Source: Cytophagaceae bacterium (GTDB lineage: Bacteria > Bacteroidota > Bacteroidia > Cytophagales > Cytophagaceae). Taken from it: a stretch of 59,559 nt of DNA. A program made the translations under genes and the position numbers. The stretch spans positions 1-59,559 of the forward strand of contig JALONM010000012.1 of NCBI GenBank assembly GCA_025454925.1, read 5' to 3'. Below are positions 24,491-33,082 of this stretch, in pieces. How positions within the stretch are numbered: the stretch's first letter is position 1; every line of letters begins with the position of its first letter. Under the pieces are notes generated by a model, which saw only the letters and a list, made by a program, of their open reading frames with translations, did no database searches and was not told the DNA's origin.

Positions 24491-24945
24491 GGTATCATGA
24501 TTTGTTCTTCCTGATAATATGCTTTGCGCGTATCACTCCATTCAATACTCAATGTATACAGACCTGTCTTAAGAGAAGAAAGGGGAACTATTTTTCTTGC
24601 GTGTTGCAAGTCTGCTACCATCCACTTTCGATCCAGCCTGGAATCCGAAGGACGCATAAAACGGAGATGTGCGCCATCAAAATCAGTAGTATCAGGAAAT
24701 TCAAGAATCAGGGTGGAATCGGACCAATGCAATTGCACTTTATGAGAGGCTGCATTATTCATTTTATCTAATTGTTGCTGAAAATCCAATTCACGTTGGT
24801 AGTAATCTTCCGAAACCAAATCAACCGTATATTGAGAAGAGCGGTATACCAAATACAAGATAAAGGCCGCAAAAAATACGAATGAAAGAATGATATAATG
24901 TCCCCAGTGTAATTTCATAATAGAGTTATTGAATTGGTCCGACAA
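24487..24945 (-). CDS. ccoH: CcoH / FixH family oxidase assembly protein
   Basis: CcoH helps assemble and stabilise the cbb3 oxidase. The 152 residues have one N-terminal membrane helix (IILSFVFFAAFILYLVY) followed by an extracytoplasmic domain. The family motif YYQRELDFQQQLDKMNNA appears right after the helix. The start overlaps ccoG by 20 bases and the stop overlaps the SafE-like gene by four, so all three are coupled. Confidence 0.87.
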   Translation of the reverse strand: MSDQFNNSIMKLHWGHYIILSFVFFAAFILYLVYRSSQYTVDLVSEDYYQRELDFQQQLDKMNNAASHKVQLHWSDSTLILEFPDTTDFDGAHLRFMRPSDSRLDRKWMVADLQHARKIVPLSSLKTGLYTLSIEWSDTRKAYYQEEQIMIP

Positions 24946-26320
24946 AACTGATATTAAAATCTTCTACCATGACATTGTTTTCAAAAACGCCAATACGAAG
25001 TTTGGTATTCATGGAATGAATTTCTCCTTTATCCAGCAGTATAAATAGACTACCTTCTGCCAGTGACTTAGATTTTAGCAGAGGCAGTTTACCCACTGGT
25101 TTTATTTCGCCACGACGATCTATTAATCTGAACTCAAAAGGAATATCCCGTTTGGTTTTATTGATGAGTTTATAAGAATACACATTTTGTACACGATTAG
25201 AATCCACTTCCTGAAATAACATCCCCGGAGTGCGCACCAAAATAGTTTCTACGTCTGTACGGGTAATCAACAACAACACAAAAACACCAAGAAGAACAGC
25301 CAATACTGCGGTGTATCCGAGTATGCGCTTGGTCCAGGTGAATGGTCGAGAATTGGCAATACCCTCTTCGGAACTATAGCGAATCAATCCGGCAGGAAGA
25401 TTTACTTGTTTCATCATGGCATCGCAGGCATCGATGCAAAGGGTACAGTTAATGCATTCCAGTTGTACGCCATTGCGGATATCAATGCCAGTGGGGCAAA
25501 CATCCACACAATGATGACAATCAATGCAATCTCCTTTCTGTGCGAGTTTACGATCTTCCCCTTTGCGAATCTTAGCCCTGCTTTCGCCACGCACATAATC
25601 GTAGGCAACCACTATGGAGTTCCGATCCATCATAACACCTTGCAAACGTCCATAAGGGCAAACCGTAGTACAAACCTGTTCGCGAAACTTGGAATACACA
25701 AAATAAAAAGCTCCGGAAAAAACAATCATAGCAATGAGTCCACCCAGGTGTTCGGAAGGATTGTCGCTTATAATCGAAAGCACTCCATCACTGCCAATAA
25801 TGTACATAAGCAGGATATTGGAAATAAAAACCGAAAGCACTATAAAAATAAGATGTTTGCTTCCTTTTTTCATCCATTTACCTGCCGACCAAGGGGCTCT
25901 GTCAAGGGCCTGTTGATCTCGCCAGTCGCCTTCTATCCAATATTCTACTTTCCTAAATACAAACTCCATGAATATCGTTTGAGGGCAAATCCAGCCACAG
26001 AACAAGCGCCCATAAATCACGGTAAATAGGACTATGAAGAGCATGAAGCAGAGTGTTCCGATCAGAAAAATATGAAAATCTTCTGGCCAAAAAATCTGTC
26101 CGAATAATACGAACTGGCGTTCTATAACATTCAGCATCAACAAGGGTTCTCCATTGATGCGTAGGAAAGGCCCGGACAAGAGCAGCGCAAGCAAGGTGTA
26201 ACTTACCCAGGAGCGATAGCGCATGAATTTCCCTTTTACCTTTTTTGGGTAAATCCAAACACGTTTCCCTTCTTTATCGACGGTTGAAATGCGATCTCTG
26301 AAACTTTCTACCTCTGCCAT
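24926..26320 (-). CDS. ccoG: CcoG / FixG iron-sulfur membrane protein
   Basis: CcoG is a membrane ferredoxin-like protein that reduces copper for cbb3 oxidase assembly. The 464 residues carry several membrane helices and the paired cluster motifs CIDCHHCVDVCPTG and CINCTLCIDACD. The extra sites FCGWICPQ and CTTVCPYGRLQG are typical of the family. A C-terminal Ig-like domain (NKTKRDIPFEFRLIDR) ends the protein. It follows ccoP after a 59-base gap that holds a 15-bp perfect hairpin, so the assembly genes may be expressed at a level different from the structural genes. Confidence 0.94.
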   Translation of the reverse strand: MAEVESFRDRISTVDKEGKRVWIYPKKVKGKFMRYRSWVSYTLLALLLSGPFLRINGEPLLMLNVIERQFVLFGQIFWPEDFHIFLIGTLCFMLFIVLFTVIYGRLFCGWICPQTIFMEFVFRKVEYWIEGDWRDQQALDRAPWSAGKWMKKGSKHLIFIVLSVFISNILLMYIIGSDGVLSIISDNPSEHLGGLIAMIVFSGAFYFVYSKFREQVCTTVCPYGRLQGVMMDRNSIVVAYDYVRGESRAKIRKGEDRKLAQKGDCIDCHHCVDVCPTGIDIRNGVQLECINCTLCIDACDAMMKQVNLPAGLIRYSSEEGIANSRPFTWTKRILGYTAVLAVLLGVFVLLLITRTDVETILVRTPGMLFQEVDSNRVQNVYSYKLINKTKRDIPFEFRLIDRRGEIKPVGKLPLLKSKSLAEGSLFILLDKGEIHSMNTKLRIGVFENNVMVEDFNISFVGPIQ

Positions 26321-26340
26321 CTGCTGCTATCTGCTAGTGA

Positions 26341-26376
26341 ACATCCTGCCGCCAGCGTGCACTGGCGGCAGGATGT
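26341..26376 (-). other. GC-rich intercistronic hairpin between ccoP and ccoG
   Basis: ACATCCTGCCGCCAG (26341-26355) and CTGGCGGCAGGATGT (26362-26376) form a perfect 15-bp stem with a 6-base loop. On the minus strand it starts 3 bases after the ccoP stop and is not followed by a T run, so it is better explained as an mRNA-stabilising or processing element than a terminator. Confidence 0.7.
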
Positions 26377-26379
26377 ATT

Positions 26380-27186
26380 TTATTTTTTTGCCATCGATTT
26401 GATATAACTGGAAACTTCCTGAATTTGCGCAGGACTCAGCTGAGACTGCCATGGAATCATTCCTTTGGCAGGCACACCGTATTTGATGGTTTTGAAAATA
26501 TCTTTGATGTCTCCTCCGTGCAGCCAGGTAGCATCTGTTAAATTAGGGCCAATTTTACCTTCTAAATTGGGACCATGACAACTGGCGCAGTTCACCGCAA
26601 AGATCTCTTTCCCCTTATCCAATCGAGGACCCGAAGCGATGAGAGTTACGTTGTTTTCATTTACTTTATCGGCAGCCAGTTTCATCTGTACTTCTGCTTC
26701 TACCATTTCTGCGAGGTATTCATCGTCTTGCAACCTTCCTTCTTCAGAGTGGTAATACCACATATACACAAATGCGAATACAATGGTCATATAGAACATG
26801 GCCACCCACCACGGTGGAAGCTTATTGTCCAACTCACGAATTCCATCGTATTCGTGATCCGTCAAAATTTCATGTTCGCGTTCAATAGGAACGGCTGCGT
26901 TAAAATCAATGAATGGCGTATTCTCTACTTCTTTGCCATCGGCCTTGTTCACCATGCGCATGAATACCGACAAGGCATACAGCATGTATAAAATGGCCAG
27001 TAATACCACAATGATGACCACCAATACCACAACAATAATCCAATTGTCGGCATTAAAAAATGAGCTACTGGACTCCGCAGAAGCTGCCGCTGGTGCCTCT
27101 TGCGCAAATACCGACGGAATGCCCAGGAAGAGCAAAGAAAGAAGCATCACTAATCCTCTTAACTTTTTATGAATAAAATGTTTCAT
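26380..27186 (-). CDS. ccoP: cbb3-type cytochrome c oxidase subunit III, one-heme form
   Basis: CcoP carries electrons to the CcoNO core. The 268 residues start with a signal-like helix (LVMLLSLLFLGIPSVFAQ), then two membrane helices (WIIVVVLVVIIVVLLAILYML and MFYMTIVFAFVYMWYY) separated by the usual PPWWVAMF linker. A single cytochrome c domain has its heme site CASCH at residues 200-204 and an axial methionine in KGMIPW. Proteobacterial CcoP has two hemes; only one CxxCH is visible here, as in other Bacteroidota. It lies 23 bases after ccoQ. Confidence 0.93.
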   Translation of the reverse strand: MKHFIHKKLRGLVMLLSLLFLGIPSVFAQEAPAAASAESSSSFFNADNWIIVVVLVVIIVVLLAILYMLYALSVFMRMVNKADGKEVENTPFIDFNAAVPIEREHEILTDHEYDGIRELDNKLPPWWVAMFYMTIVFAFVYMWYYHSEEGRLQDDEYLAEMVEAEVQMKLAADKVNENNVTLIASGPRLDKGKEIFAVNCASCHGPNLEGKIGPNLTDATWLHGGDIKDIFKTIKYGVPAKGMIPWQSQLSPAQIQEVSSYIKSMAKK

Positions 27187-27209
27187 CCGGTTCTGTTCGT
27201 TTAATGTTT

Positions 27210-27380
27210 CTATTCTTCTTCTAAGGGCAAATTCGACATATTCTGAATATGACTTTTATCTGCTCTGATTACCAGAAAAGCTACTGCCAAAAAGAACAGG
27301 AAAAATATTGCGAAGGAGATAAGGGGATATATTTCAATGCCCGTGATACTCGCCATGTGTTGTTTAATATATTTCAGCAT
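27210..27380 (-). CDS. ccoQ: CcoQ-like small subunit of cbb3 oxidase
   Basis: This 56-residue frame is easily missed. It has one membrane helix (YPLISFAIFFLFFLAVAFLV), then RADKSHI and an acidic tail LPLEEE, which is the normal layout of CcoQ. It begins 5 bases after the ccoNO stop and ends 23 bases before ccoP. CcoQ is thought to stabilise the interaction of CcoP with the core. The call rests on position and topology more than on sequence identity. Confidence 0.85.
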   Translation of the reverse strand: MLKYIKQHMASITGIEIYPLISFAIFFLFFLAVAFLVIRADKSHIQNMSNLPLEEE

Positions 27381-27385
27381 ACCGA

Positions 27386-29530
27386 CTATTCATTTGAGGT
27401 TAACGCTTCTTTACCTTTCGACTTGATATCTATTCCCAAACGCTGCAGATACGCAATGAGCGCGATGATTTCTTTATTTTTATCTGCTTTAATTTTGGAA
27501 GGACTAGCGGCCAGTCGATCTACAATTTGCTGACGTTGTTTATCCAGGTCCTGAAGGGCAATTTCTTCGTAGCCTTCCGGATAAGGAACACCAATGGTCC
27601 GCATGGCCGAAATTTTTTCTTTGGTACTGGAGATATCCAGATCTCGCTCAAAGAGCCATGGATAAGCTGGCATAATGGACCCATCGGAAATAGCACCCGG
27701 TACCAACATGTGATTGTAATGCCAGTCATCGCCATACTTGCCGCCTATACGATGTAAATCGGGACCGGTACGTTTTGAGCCCCAAAGGAAGGGATGATCG
27801 TACACATATTCACCGGCTTTAGAATATTCTCCCTGATACCTCACGGTTTCCGAGCGGAATGGCCGCACCAATTGAGAGTGACAGTTATTGCATCCTTCGC
27901 GGATGTACACATCTCTTCCTTCCAATTCCAGAGGGGTATAAGGTTTCACGCTGCTGATGGTTGGGATATTGGATTCGACCAAAAATGTTGGCATCATCTC
28001 TACGATTCCTCCGATCAAAATCACTACCAAACTGAATACAAGCATCTGTACTGGCTTACGCTCAATCCAACGGTGCATGGTTTCATTCTCATCGTGGTGT
28101 CCGCGAAGCACTGGGGCTTCGGTAGATTCATTGGCAATAAATTTCCCTCTCTTGGCGGTGGCTATCAGATTGTAAGTCATTACCAACACGCCCACTATAA
28201 ACAGGAAGCCTCCGAATGCGCGCAAAGCGTACATGTATTTAAGCTGTGTAACCGTTTGCAAAAATATCGGATATACGAGTGTTCCTTCTTCGGTAAATTC
28301 TTTCCACATGGAAGACTGTGTAAATCCGGCCCAGTACATGGGTAATGCGTAGAAGATGATTCCTAATGTTCCAATCCAGAAATGAAAATTGGCTAGCTTT
28401 TTAGAATATAATTGCGTCTCGTACATTTTTGGTATGAGGTAATACAGCATACTAAAAATGATAAATCCGTTCCAGCCTAATCCTCCAACGTGTACGTGGG
28501 CTACCACCCAGTCGGTAAAGTGCGCAATGGCGTTTACGTTTTTAAGTGACAGCATGGGACCTTCGAAGGTAGCCATTCCATAAGCAGTGAGGGCCACTAC
28601 CATAAATTTCAACACCGGATCTTCGCGCACCTTATCCCATGCGCCACGCAGGGTTAGCAATCCATTCAGCATACCTCCCCAGGAAGGAGCAATGAGCATA
28701 ATGGAAAATACGGCACCGAGCGACTGCGCCCAATCGGGAAGTGCGGAATACAGCAAGTGGTGCGGACCTGCCCAGATGTAAATAAAAATGAGTGCCCAAA
28801 AGTGAATGATGGAAAGGCGATACGAGTATACCGGACGGTTGGATACTTTAGGTACAAAGTAATACATGATGCCAAGAAATGGCGTAGTTAGAAAAAATGC
28901 CACGGCATTGTGCCCATACCACCACTGCACCAAAGCATCCTGCACACCAGCATACCAGGAGTAACTTTTCAGAAAGCTTACCGGAATTTCGAAGGAGTTA
29001 ACGATGTGCAGCACCGCCACCGTAACAAACGTGGCGATGTAAAACCAGATTGCTACGTATAAATGTTCTACCCGTCGTTTGAGAATGGTACCGAACATAT
29101 TAATTCCAAACACTACCCAAATGAGCGCAATGGCTATATCAATGGGCCATTCCAGTTCGGCGTACTCTTTACTGGTGGTGATGCCCAGAGGGAGCGTAAT
29201 GGCCGCAGCAAGAATGATCAATTGCCATCCCCAGAAGTTAATTTGACTGAGTGCATCGCTAAACATGCGGGCTTTGCACAAGCGTTGAAGGGAGTAATAC
29301 ACCCCGGCAAACATGGCATTCCCCACGAAGGCGAATATGACAGCGTTGGTGTGCAAAGGACGTATCCTTCCGAAGGATACATATTCTACAAAATTTAATT
29401 CCGGAAAAATAAACTGCAGGGCTACAGTAAGCCCCACCAGCATACCTACGATTCCGAATACGACCGTCGCCACGATAAAATTGCGGACTATGGCGTTGTC
29501 ATACGCAAACTTTTCTACTTTTTGATCCAT
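27386..29530 (-). CDS. ccoNO: Fused cbb3-type cytochrome c oxidase subunits I and II
   Basis: The first 470 residues are CcoN, the 12-helix heme-copper core: RPLHTNAVIFAFVGNA, the histidine-bearing WWYGHNAVAFFLTTP and HVHVGGLGWNGF for heme b, CuB and heme b3. After a linker comes a further helix and a CcoO domain with its heme c site CNNCHSQ at residues 547-553 and the methionine region SIMPAYPWL. Most bacteria encode ccoN and ccoO separately; the fusion is a known Bacteroidota feature. Together with CcoP it forms a high-affinity proton-pumping oxidase for low oxygen. It begins 12 bases after the ccoS stop. Confidence 0.97.
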   Translation of the reverse strand: MDQKVEKFAYDNAIVRNFIVATVVFGIVGMLVGLTVALQFIFPELNFVEYVSFGRIRPLHTNAVIFAFVGNAMFAGVYYSLQRLCKARMFSDALSQINFWGWQLIILAAAITLPLGITTSKEYAELEWPIDIAIALIWVVFGINMFGTILKRRVEHLYVAIWFYIATFVTVAVLHIVNSFEIPVSFLKSYSWYAGVQDALVQWWYGHNAVAFFLTTPFLGIMYYFVPKVSNRPVYSYRLSIIHFWALIFIYIWAGPHHLLYSALPDWAQSLGAVFSIMLIAPSWGGMLNGLLTLRGAWDKVREDPVLKFMVVALTAYGMATFEGPMLSLKNVNAIAHFTDWVVAHVHVGGLGWNGFIIFSMLYYLIPKMYETQLYSKKLANFHFWIGTLGIIFYALPMYWAGFTQSSMWKEFTEEGTLVYPIFLQTVTQLKYMYALRAFGGFLFIVGVLVMTYNLIATAKRGKFIANESTEAPVLRGHHDENETMHRWIERKPVQMLVFSLVVILIGGIVEMMPTFLVESNIPTISSVKPYTPLELEGRDVYIREGCNNCHSQLVRPFRSETVRYQGEYSKAGEYVYDHPFLWGSKRTGPDLHRIGGKYGDDWHYNHMLVPGAISDGSIMPAYPWLFERDLDISSTKEKISAMRTIGVPYPEGYEEIALQDLDKQRQQIVDRLAASPSKIKADKNKEIIALIAYLQRLGIDIKSKGKEALTSNE

Positions 29531-29542
29531 TGGTGTTCTTGG

Positions 29543-29707
29543 TTAATGAATGGTGTTACCTGAAGTTTTTTTGTCGTCGAGCAGCATTCGTACTGCTGGA
29601 GAATCGGGATCGTCGTATTGGCCAGTGCGGACGGCCCACAGAAAAGAAACCAGAAATCCGGCCGCCACTGTCATGCTGATACCTAATAAAATAAAGATGA
29701 TATACAT
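29543..29707 (-). CDS. ccoS: CcoS oxidase maturation protein
   Basis: A 54-residue frame with one N-terminal helix (MYIIFILLGISMTVAAGFLV) followed by SFLWAVRTGQYDDPDSPAVRML. The motif W-x-x-x-x-G-Q-Y/F-D-D is the hallmark of CcoS, which is needed for cofactor insertion into CcoN. It is the first gene of the operon. A candidate FNR/CRP-type site lies 72-85 bases upstream. Confidence 0.93.
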   Translation of the reverse strand: MYIIFILLGISMTVAAGFLVSFLWAVRTGQYDDPDSPAVRMLLDDKKTSGNTIH

Positions 29708-29778
29708 ACTGTTTAATCCTTTGTTACAAAGAAACAGGAATGACCTTGCTCATCGGATGAGGATAAACACCGCAAAAA

Positions 29779-29792
29779 ATGATATAAATCAA
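29779..29792 (-). promoter_or_regulatory. FNR/CRP-type palindrome upstream of ccoS
   Basis: The minus strand reads TTGATTTATATCAT, one base from the FNR consensus TTGAT-N4-ATCAA. It lies 72-85 bases before the ccoS start, a suitable distance for activation of a low-oxygen oxidase. A similar site precedes ccoI. Which regulator binds is not known; the Crp/Fnr gene in this window lacks oxygen-sensing cysteines. Confidence 0.5.
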
Positions 29793-29861
29793 TAAATAGA
29801 CGTAACCCCAGGTATGGAACGGCAGATGTTGTAAAAGTGAGGTTGCTGACGTTTGACCCTT

Positions 29862-29968
29862 TCCTTTTCCGGCCCGGATAGAGCGGAAAGCCCGTGGCTG
29901 GGCCGTTCGTAGTAATGGCGTGCAAGTGGCACGGCCTTGCAGCGATAGCCGGATAAGCCGGCCAAAAA
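29862..29968 (+). repeat. Family 1 structured intergenic repeat, copy B
   Basis: It contains GGATAGAGCGGAAAGCCCG, then a variable stem (GGCCGT ... ACGGCC), then CCTTGCAGCGATAGCCGG. The outer arms CCGGCC and GGCC lie before and after. It shares both conserved blocks with copies A and C but has a different outer arm and lacks the CGCCCAAC tail. It is on the strand opposite to the flanking genes. Confidence 0.7.
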
Positions 29969-30027
29969 AGTAAAATGAAAATACTAAAAGGTATCTCGAT
30001 GGAAATTTTTCGACGGACGCAAGCCGG

Positions 30028-30651
30028 CTAAAACATACTTTTTTGCACCAGCTCTACCTGAGCGGCGAGAGGCACATAAAAGGTAGCGCCGGTGCCCATT
30101 TCCTCGCAGAGGGCGCGGGTGCGCACGGTTTTCCCTTTTTTAAAAAACCGGTTCTGCAGCCTGAAAATATCGCCGTCAGAAAGATCGGAAAGAAATATCA
30201 ATGGCTGATCGTCGTACTGATGGAGGGCTCGCAGCAGGTCGATATCGGAGCAGGACGTTGCCTTGGGATTGCTGATGTAATCGAAGAGTGGCTCTAAAAC
30301 ATCGGGAGGAAAAATCTCCTCCTTCATGAGGGGGTAGGCAATTTCCTTGAAGCAGCTTTTCCATTCGGTACCGTGTGGTTTAACCCGGAAGCCATACCGT
30401 ACGCCGCACATGAGGTGTGCCACTTCGTGCAGATAGGTAACCAAAAACGCATAAGGATTTTGATCGCCATTGACGGTGATGGTATGCCGGGCAGTAGTGG
30501 GATCGTAGGAATAATCGCCCAGGCGGGTGTTGCGCTTTTTCTTTACGATAAAACGGAACTTATACAAAAGCCACAGTTCGCAGCAATAGCGAACGGTGGC
30601 TTCTGGCACATATTTACTTATAATTTCCTGAAACGTGTATTTACGCTTCAT
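30028..30651 (-). CDS. SprT-like zinc metalloprotease domain protein
   Basis: The zinc site HEVAH lies near residue 91 in LVTYLHEVAHLMCG, the usual SprT/Spartan-like pattern, followed by PHGTEWKSCFKEI. The C-terminus has SDGDIFRLQNRFFKKGK. SprT domains in eukaryotes cut DNA-protein crosslinks; the bacterial role is not settled. The start overlaps phoU by four bases (ATGA), so it belongs to the phosphate operon, an unexpected partner. No signal peptide is visible. The last 80 bases before the next feature hold repeat copy B. Confidence 0.8.
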   Translation of the reverse strand: MKRKYTFQEIISKYVPEATVRYCCELWLLYKFRFIVKKKRNTRLGDYSYDPTTARHTITVNGDQNPYAFLVTYLHEVAHLMCGVRYGFRVKPHGTEWKSCFKEIAYPLMKEEIFPPDVLEPLFDYISNPKATSCSDIDLLRALHQYDDQPLIFLSDLSDGDIFRLQNRFFKKGKTVRTRALCEEMGTGATFYVPLAAQVELVQKSMF

Positions 30652-31349
30652 TCATTGTCCTCCTCGCTCATTTTTTTACCAATGTGCTTGCGCTTGTGGC
30701 GCAGGACTTTGGCTTTTACATAGAAAATAATTTCTTCGGCTACGTTGGTAATATAATCGCCGCAACGTTCCATTTTGCGAATGACCGAAAGGAAATAAAT
30801 GGCTTGCAACAAAGCTTCTTTGTCTTGCGATGTTTGAGCGTATTCAGCCAAAACCAGATTGGCTGCTACGTTGATATCGTCCATTAACTCGTCTTTGGAA
30901 AAAATGGTTCTGGCGAGTTCGGTATCGTCGGACTCAAACGATTCGGACAGGATGGTAAGCATTTCCATGGCAGTATCCGTCATTTCGCGGAAGCGAAATT
31001 TCTCTACCAGTGCCGGATCGAAAGGCTTTTCGCAACGGATAATAAATTGTGCGATGCCTTTGGCATTGTCTCCGATGCGCTCGAGGTCGGACACCATTTT
31101 GATGGAGGCCAGCACGAATCGCAAGTCTACCGCCACCGGGTTGAACAGGGCTAAGATGTGCTCACATTTGGCATCGATGATAAGTTCGCTGCCGTTTACA
31201 CGCTTTTCGTTTTTCACAATTTCCTTGGCGAGGTCTTTGTCGAAGGTATAAAAAGCAGTGATGGCTTTTTCCAACTGGCCTTTCACCAGCAGGGTCATAT
31301 CGTTGAGAAGGGTTTTCAGTTCCCCTAATTCTGTTTCCAGTAAGTTCAT
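30648..31349 (-). CDS. phoU: Phosphate signalling protein PhoU
   Basis: PhoU links the Pst transporter to the PhoR kinase and lowers phosphate uptake when phosphate is high. The 233 residues form the two three-helix bundles of the family, with metal-binding motifs of the E/DxxxD kind: EKAITAFYTFDKDLAKEI, MVSDLERIGDNAKGIA in the first half and MERCGDYITNVAEEI in the second. It lies 60 bases after pstB and overlaps the SprT-like gene at its end. Confidence 0.95.
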   Translation of the reverse strand: MNLLETELGELKTLLNDMTLLVKGQLEKAITAFYTFDKDLAKEIVKNEKRVNGSELIIDAKCEHILALFNPVAVDLRFVLASIKMVSDLERIGDNAKGIAQFIIRCEKPFDPALVEKFRFREMTDTAMEMLTILSESFESDDTELARTIFSKDELMDDINVAANLVLAEYAQTSQDKEALLQAIYFLSVIRKMERCGDYITNVAEEIIFYVKAKVLRHKRKHIGKKMSEEDNE

Positions 31350-31409
31350 ACAACAGGGTATTTAAAAATGTTAAACGAAAATGGATGTAGCTTGTTCAAT
31401 CGTTTTCGA

Positions 31410-32165
31410 TCAACCAAAGCGTCCTGTGATATAATTCTGAGTTCTTTCTTTTTTAGGATTGGTAAAGAGTTGACGAGTATCCTCATATTCCACCAATTCG
31501 CCCATGTAGAAGAAAGCAGTTTTGTCGCTGGTACGTGTGGCTTGTTGCATGTTGTGGGTTACCAGCAAAATGGTAAACGAAGATTTGAGGCTGTAAATCA
31601 GTTCTTCGATTTTGGTGGTACTGATGGGATCGAGTGCAGAAGCGGGTTCATCCATCAAGAGCACCGAAGGCGAAACGGCCATGGCGCGGGCAATACACAA
31701 ACGCTGCTGCTGTCCACCGGAAAGGGCCAAGGCGGATTTCTTAAGTTTATCTTTTACTTCATCCCAAAGAGCTGCTTGTTTCAGCGACTCTTCTACCTTT
31801 TGCTCGATAAGGTATTTGTCTTTGATTCCATTCACTTTTAATCCATAGGCTACGTTTTCATAAATGGATTTAGGAAATGGATTGGGTTTTTGAAAAACCA
31901 TTCCAACGGCTTTGCGCAATTCGTTGACGTTGACTTTAGGAGAATAAATATCTACTCCATCGATGGTAATTTCACCTTCCACACGACAGTTGTCAATCAA
32001 ATCGTTCATGCGGTTGAACAGGCGCAGAAAGGTAGATTTTCCGCATCCGGAAGGGCCGATAAGCGCTGTTACGGTATTTTTTTTGATATTCATGGATACC
32101 CCTTTCAAGGTAAGATCGGGTCCATAATATACTTTTGCGTCTTTTACTTCAATTTTATTCGCCAT
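31410..32165 (-). CDS. pstB: Phosphate ABC transporter ATP-binding protein
   Basis: PstB powers high-affinity phosphate uptake. The 251 residues show Walker [10 protein letters not shown], the signature [14 protein letters not shown], Walker [13 protein letters not shown] and the switch histidine in VTHNMQQA. The stretch [18 protein letters not shown] and the tail [10 protein letters not shown] are typical of PstB rather than of other ATPases. It starts 6 bases after pstA. Confidence 0.97.
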   Translation of the reverse strand: MANKIEVKDAKVYYGPDLTLKGVSMNIKKNTVTALIGPSGCGKSTFLRLFNRMNDLIDNCRVEGEITIDGVDIYSPKVNVNELRKAVGMVFQKPNPFPKSIYENVAYGLKVNGIKDKYLIEQKVEESLKQAALWDEVKDKLKKSALALSGGQQQRLCIARAMAVSPSVLLMDEPASALDPISTTKIEELIYSLKSSFTILLVTHNMQQATRTSDKTAFFYMGELVEYEDTRQLFTNPKKERTQNYITGRFG

Positions 32166-32171
32166 GGTAGT

Positions 32172-33074
32172 TTACCATTTTATTTTTTTCTGAGACTTAT
32201 TTCGTAGGTATATCGCAATTCCATTCATCACAAATGTAAACATCAGCAAGATGATGATGGCTGCGGCTGCATTTCTGCTAAACTCTGGATCTGGCCGTGA
32301 CACCCAGTTGTAAATCTGAATGGGCACTACGGTGTAATTATCGAAAATACCCGTGGGCACTGCGGTAACGAAGGTAGCGGCACCCAACACTACCAGGGGC
32401 GCTGTTTCGCCGATGGCTCTGGAAAGTGCGAGGATGACTCCTGTAAAAATTCCACTCATGGAGGCGGGCAATACTTGGAACCAAATCGTTTGCCATTTGC
32501 TGGCGCCCAGGGCATAAGAGGCTTCGCGTATGGTATAGGGCACGGTGCGCAAGGCTTCGCGAGTAGACACAATGATGACGGGCAAAATTAACAGCGCAAG
32601 GGTGAGTGCTCCTGCCAACAAACTATTTCCCAGCATAAGGGTGCGCGCGAAAATTTGCAAGCCGAGTAATCCGTAAATGATAGAAGGTACTCCAGCTAAA
32701 TTGGCAATGTTGATTTCAAGTATTCCTGCCAGCTTACTTTTCTTGTTGTATTCTTCAAGGTAAATAGCCGCGCCAATACCAATCGGAAAGGCAATGACGG
32801 CAGTAAGCACCATCATCCATAAGGTACCGATGAGGGCGGTAAAAATACCAGCACGCAAGGGTCTGGCAGATGGTCCGTTACTTAAAAAATCCCAACTGAT
32901 CCGATCCAGACCGTTGGAACCAACTCCAACAAGCAGCAATACCAGGGCCACCACGCCAAAGAATGTGCAAACCATTGCAAAGCGATGGAAGAAGATATCC
33001 TGCCACTCAAAGTATTTTGCTTTGGGAAGTGCGCCAACCCGAAGTCGTTTTTTTAATTTTTTCTTTTCTCCCAT
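32172..33074 (-). CDS. pstA: Phosphate ABC transporter permease PstA
   Basis: PstA is one of two membrane subunits of the phosphate importer. The 300 residues carry six hydrophobic segments and the permease loop EASYALGASKWQTIWFQVLP, followed by ALSRAIGETAPLVVLGAA, both typical of PstA. The N-terminus is basic (KKKLKKRLRVGALPK). It lies 8 bases after pstC and 6 before pstB. Confidence 0.96.
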   Translation of the reverse strand: MGEKKKLKKRLRVGALPKAKYFEWQDIFFHRFAMVCTFFGVVALVLLLVGVGSNGLDRISWDFLSNGPSARPLRAGIFTALIGTLWMMVLTAVIAFPIGIGAAIYLEEYNKKSKLAGILEINIANLAGVPSIIYGLLGLQIFARTLMLGNSLLAGALTLALLILPVIIVSTREALRTVPYTIREASYALGASKWQTIWFQVLPASMSGIFTGVILALSRAIGETAPLVVLGAATFVTAVPTGIFDNYTVVPIQIYNWVSRPDPEFSRNAAAAIIILLMFTFVMNGIAIYLRNKSQKKIKW

Positions 33075-33082
33075 GATCGCGC

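Larger units (their letters stand above)
29708..30027. other. Gene-free control region upstream of the cbb3 operon
   Basis: The 320 bases between ccoS and the SprT-like gene hold the operon's control region (FNR/CRP-type palindrome at 29779-29792) and family 1 repeat copy B (29862-29968). A 70-codon minus-strand frame at 29713-29925 crosses the repeat and has no protein-like features. Confidence 0.6.

Noticed and set aside
25406-26029. A 207-codon frame antisense to ccoG
   Set aside because: CcoG is complete with all cluster motifs on the other strand.
26380-27186. CcoP as a truncated subunit because only one heme site is present
   Set aside because: Both membrane helices, the linker and the C-terminal domain are intact. 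One-heme forms are usual in this phylum as far as I know.
29713-29925. A 70-codon minus-strand frame upstream of ccoS
   Set aside because: It crosses repeat copy B and the control region, and it has no hydrophobic or domain pattern.
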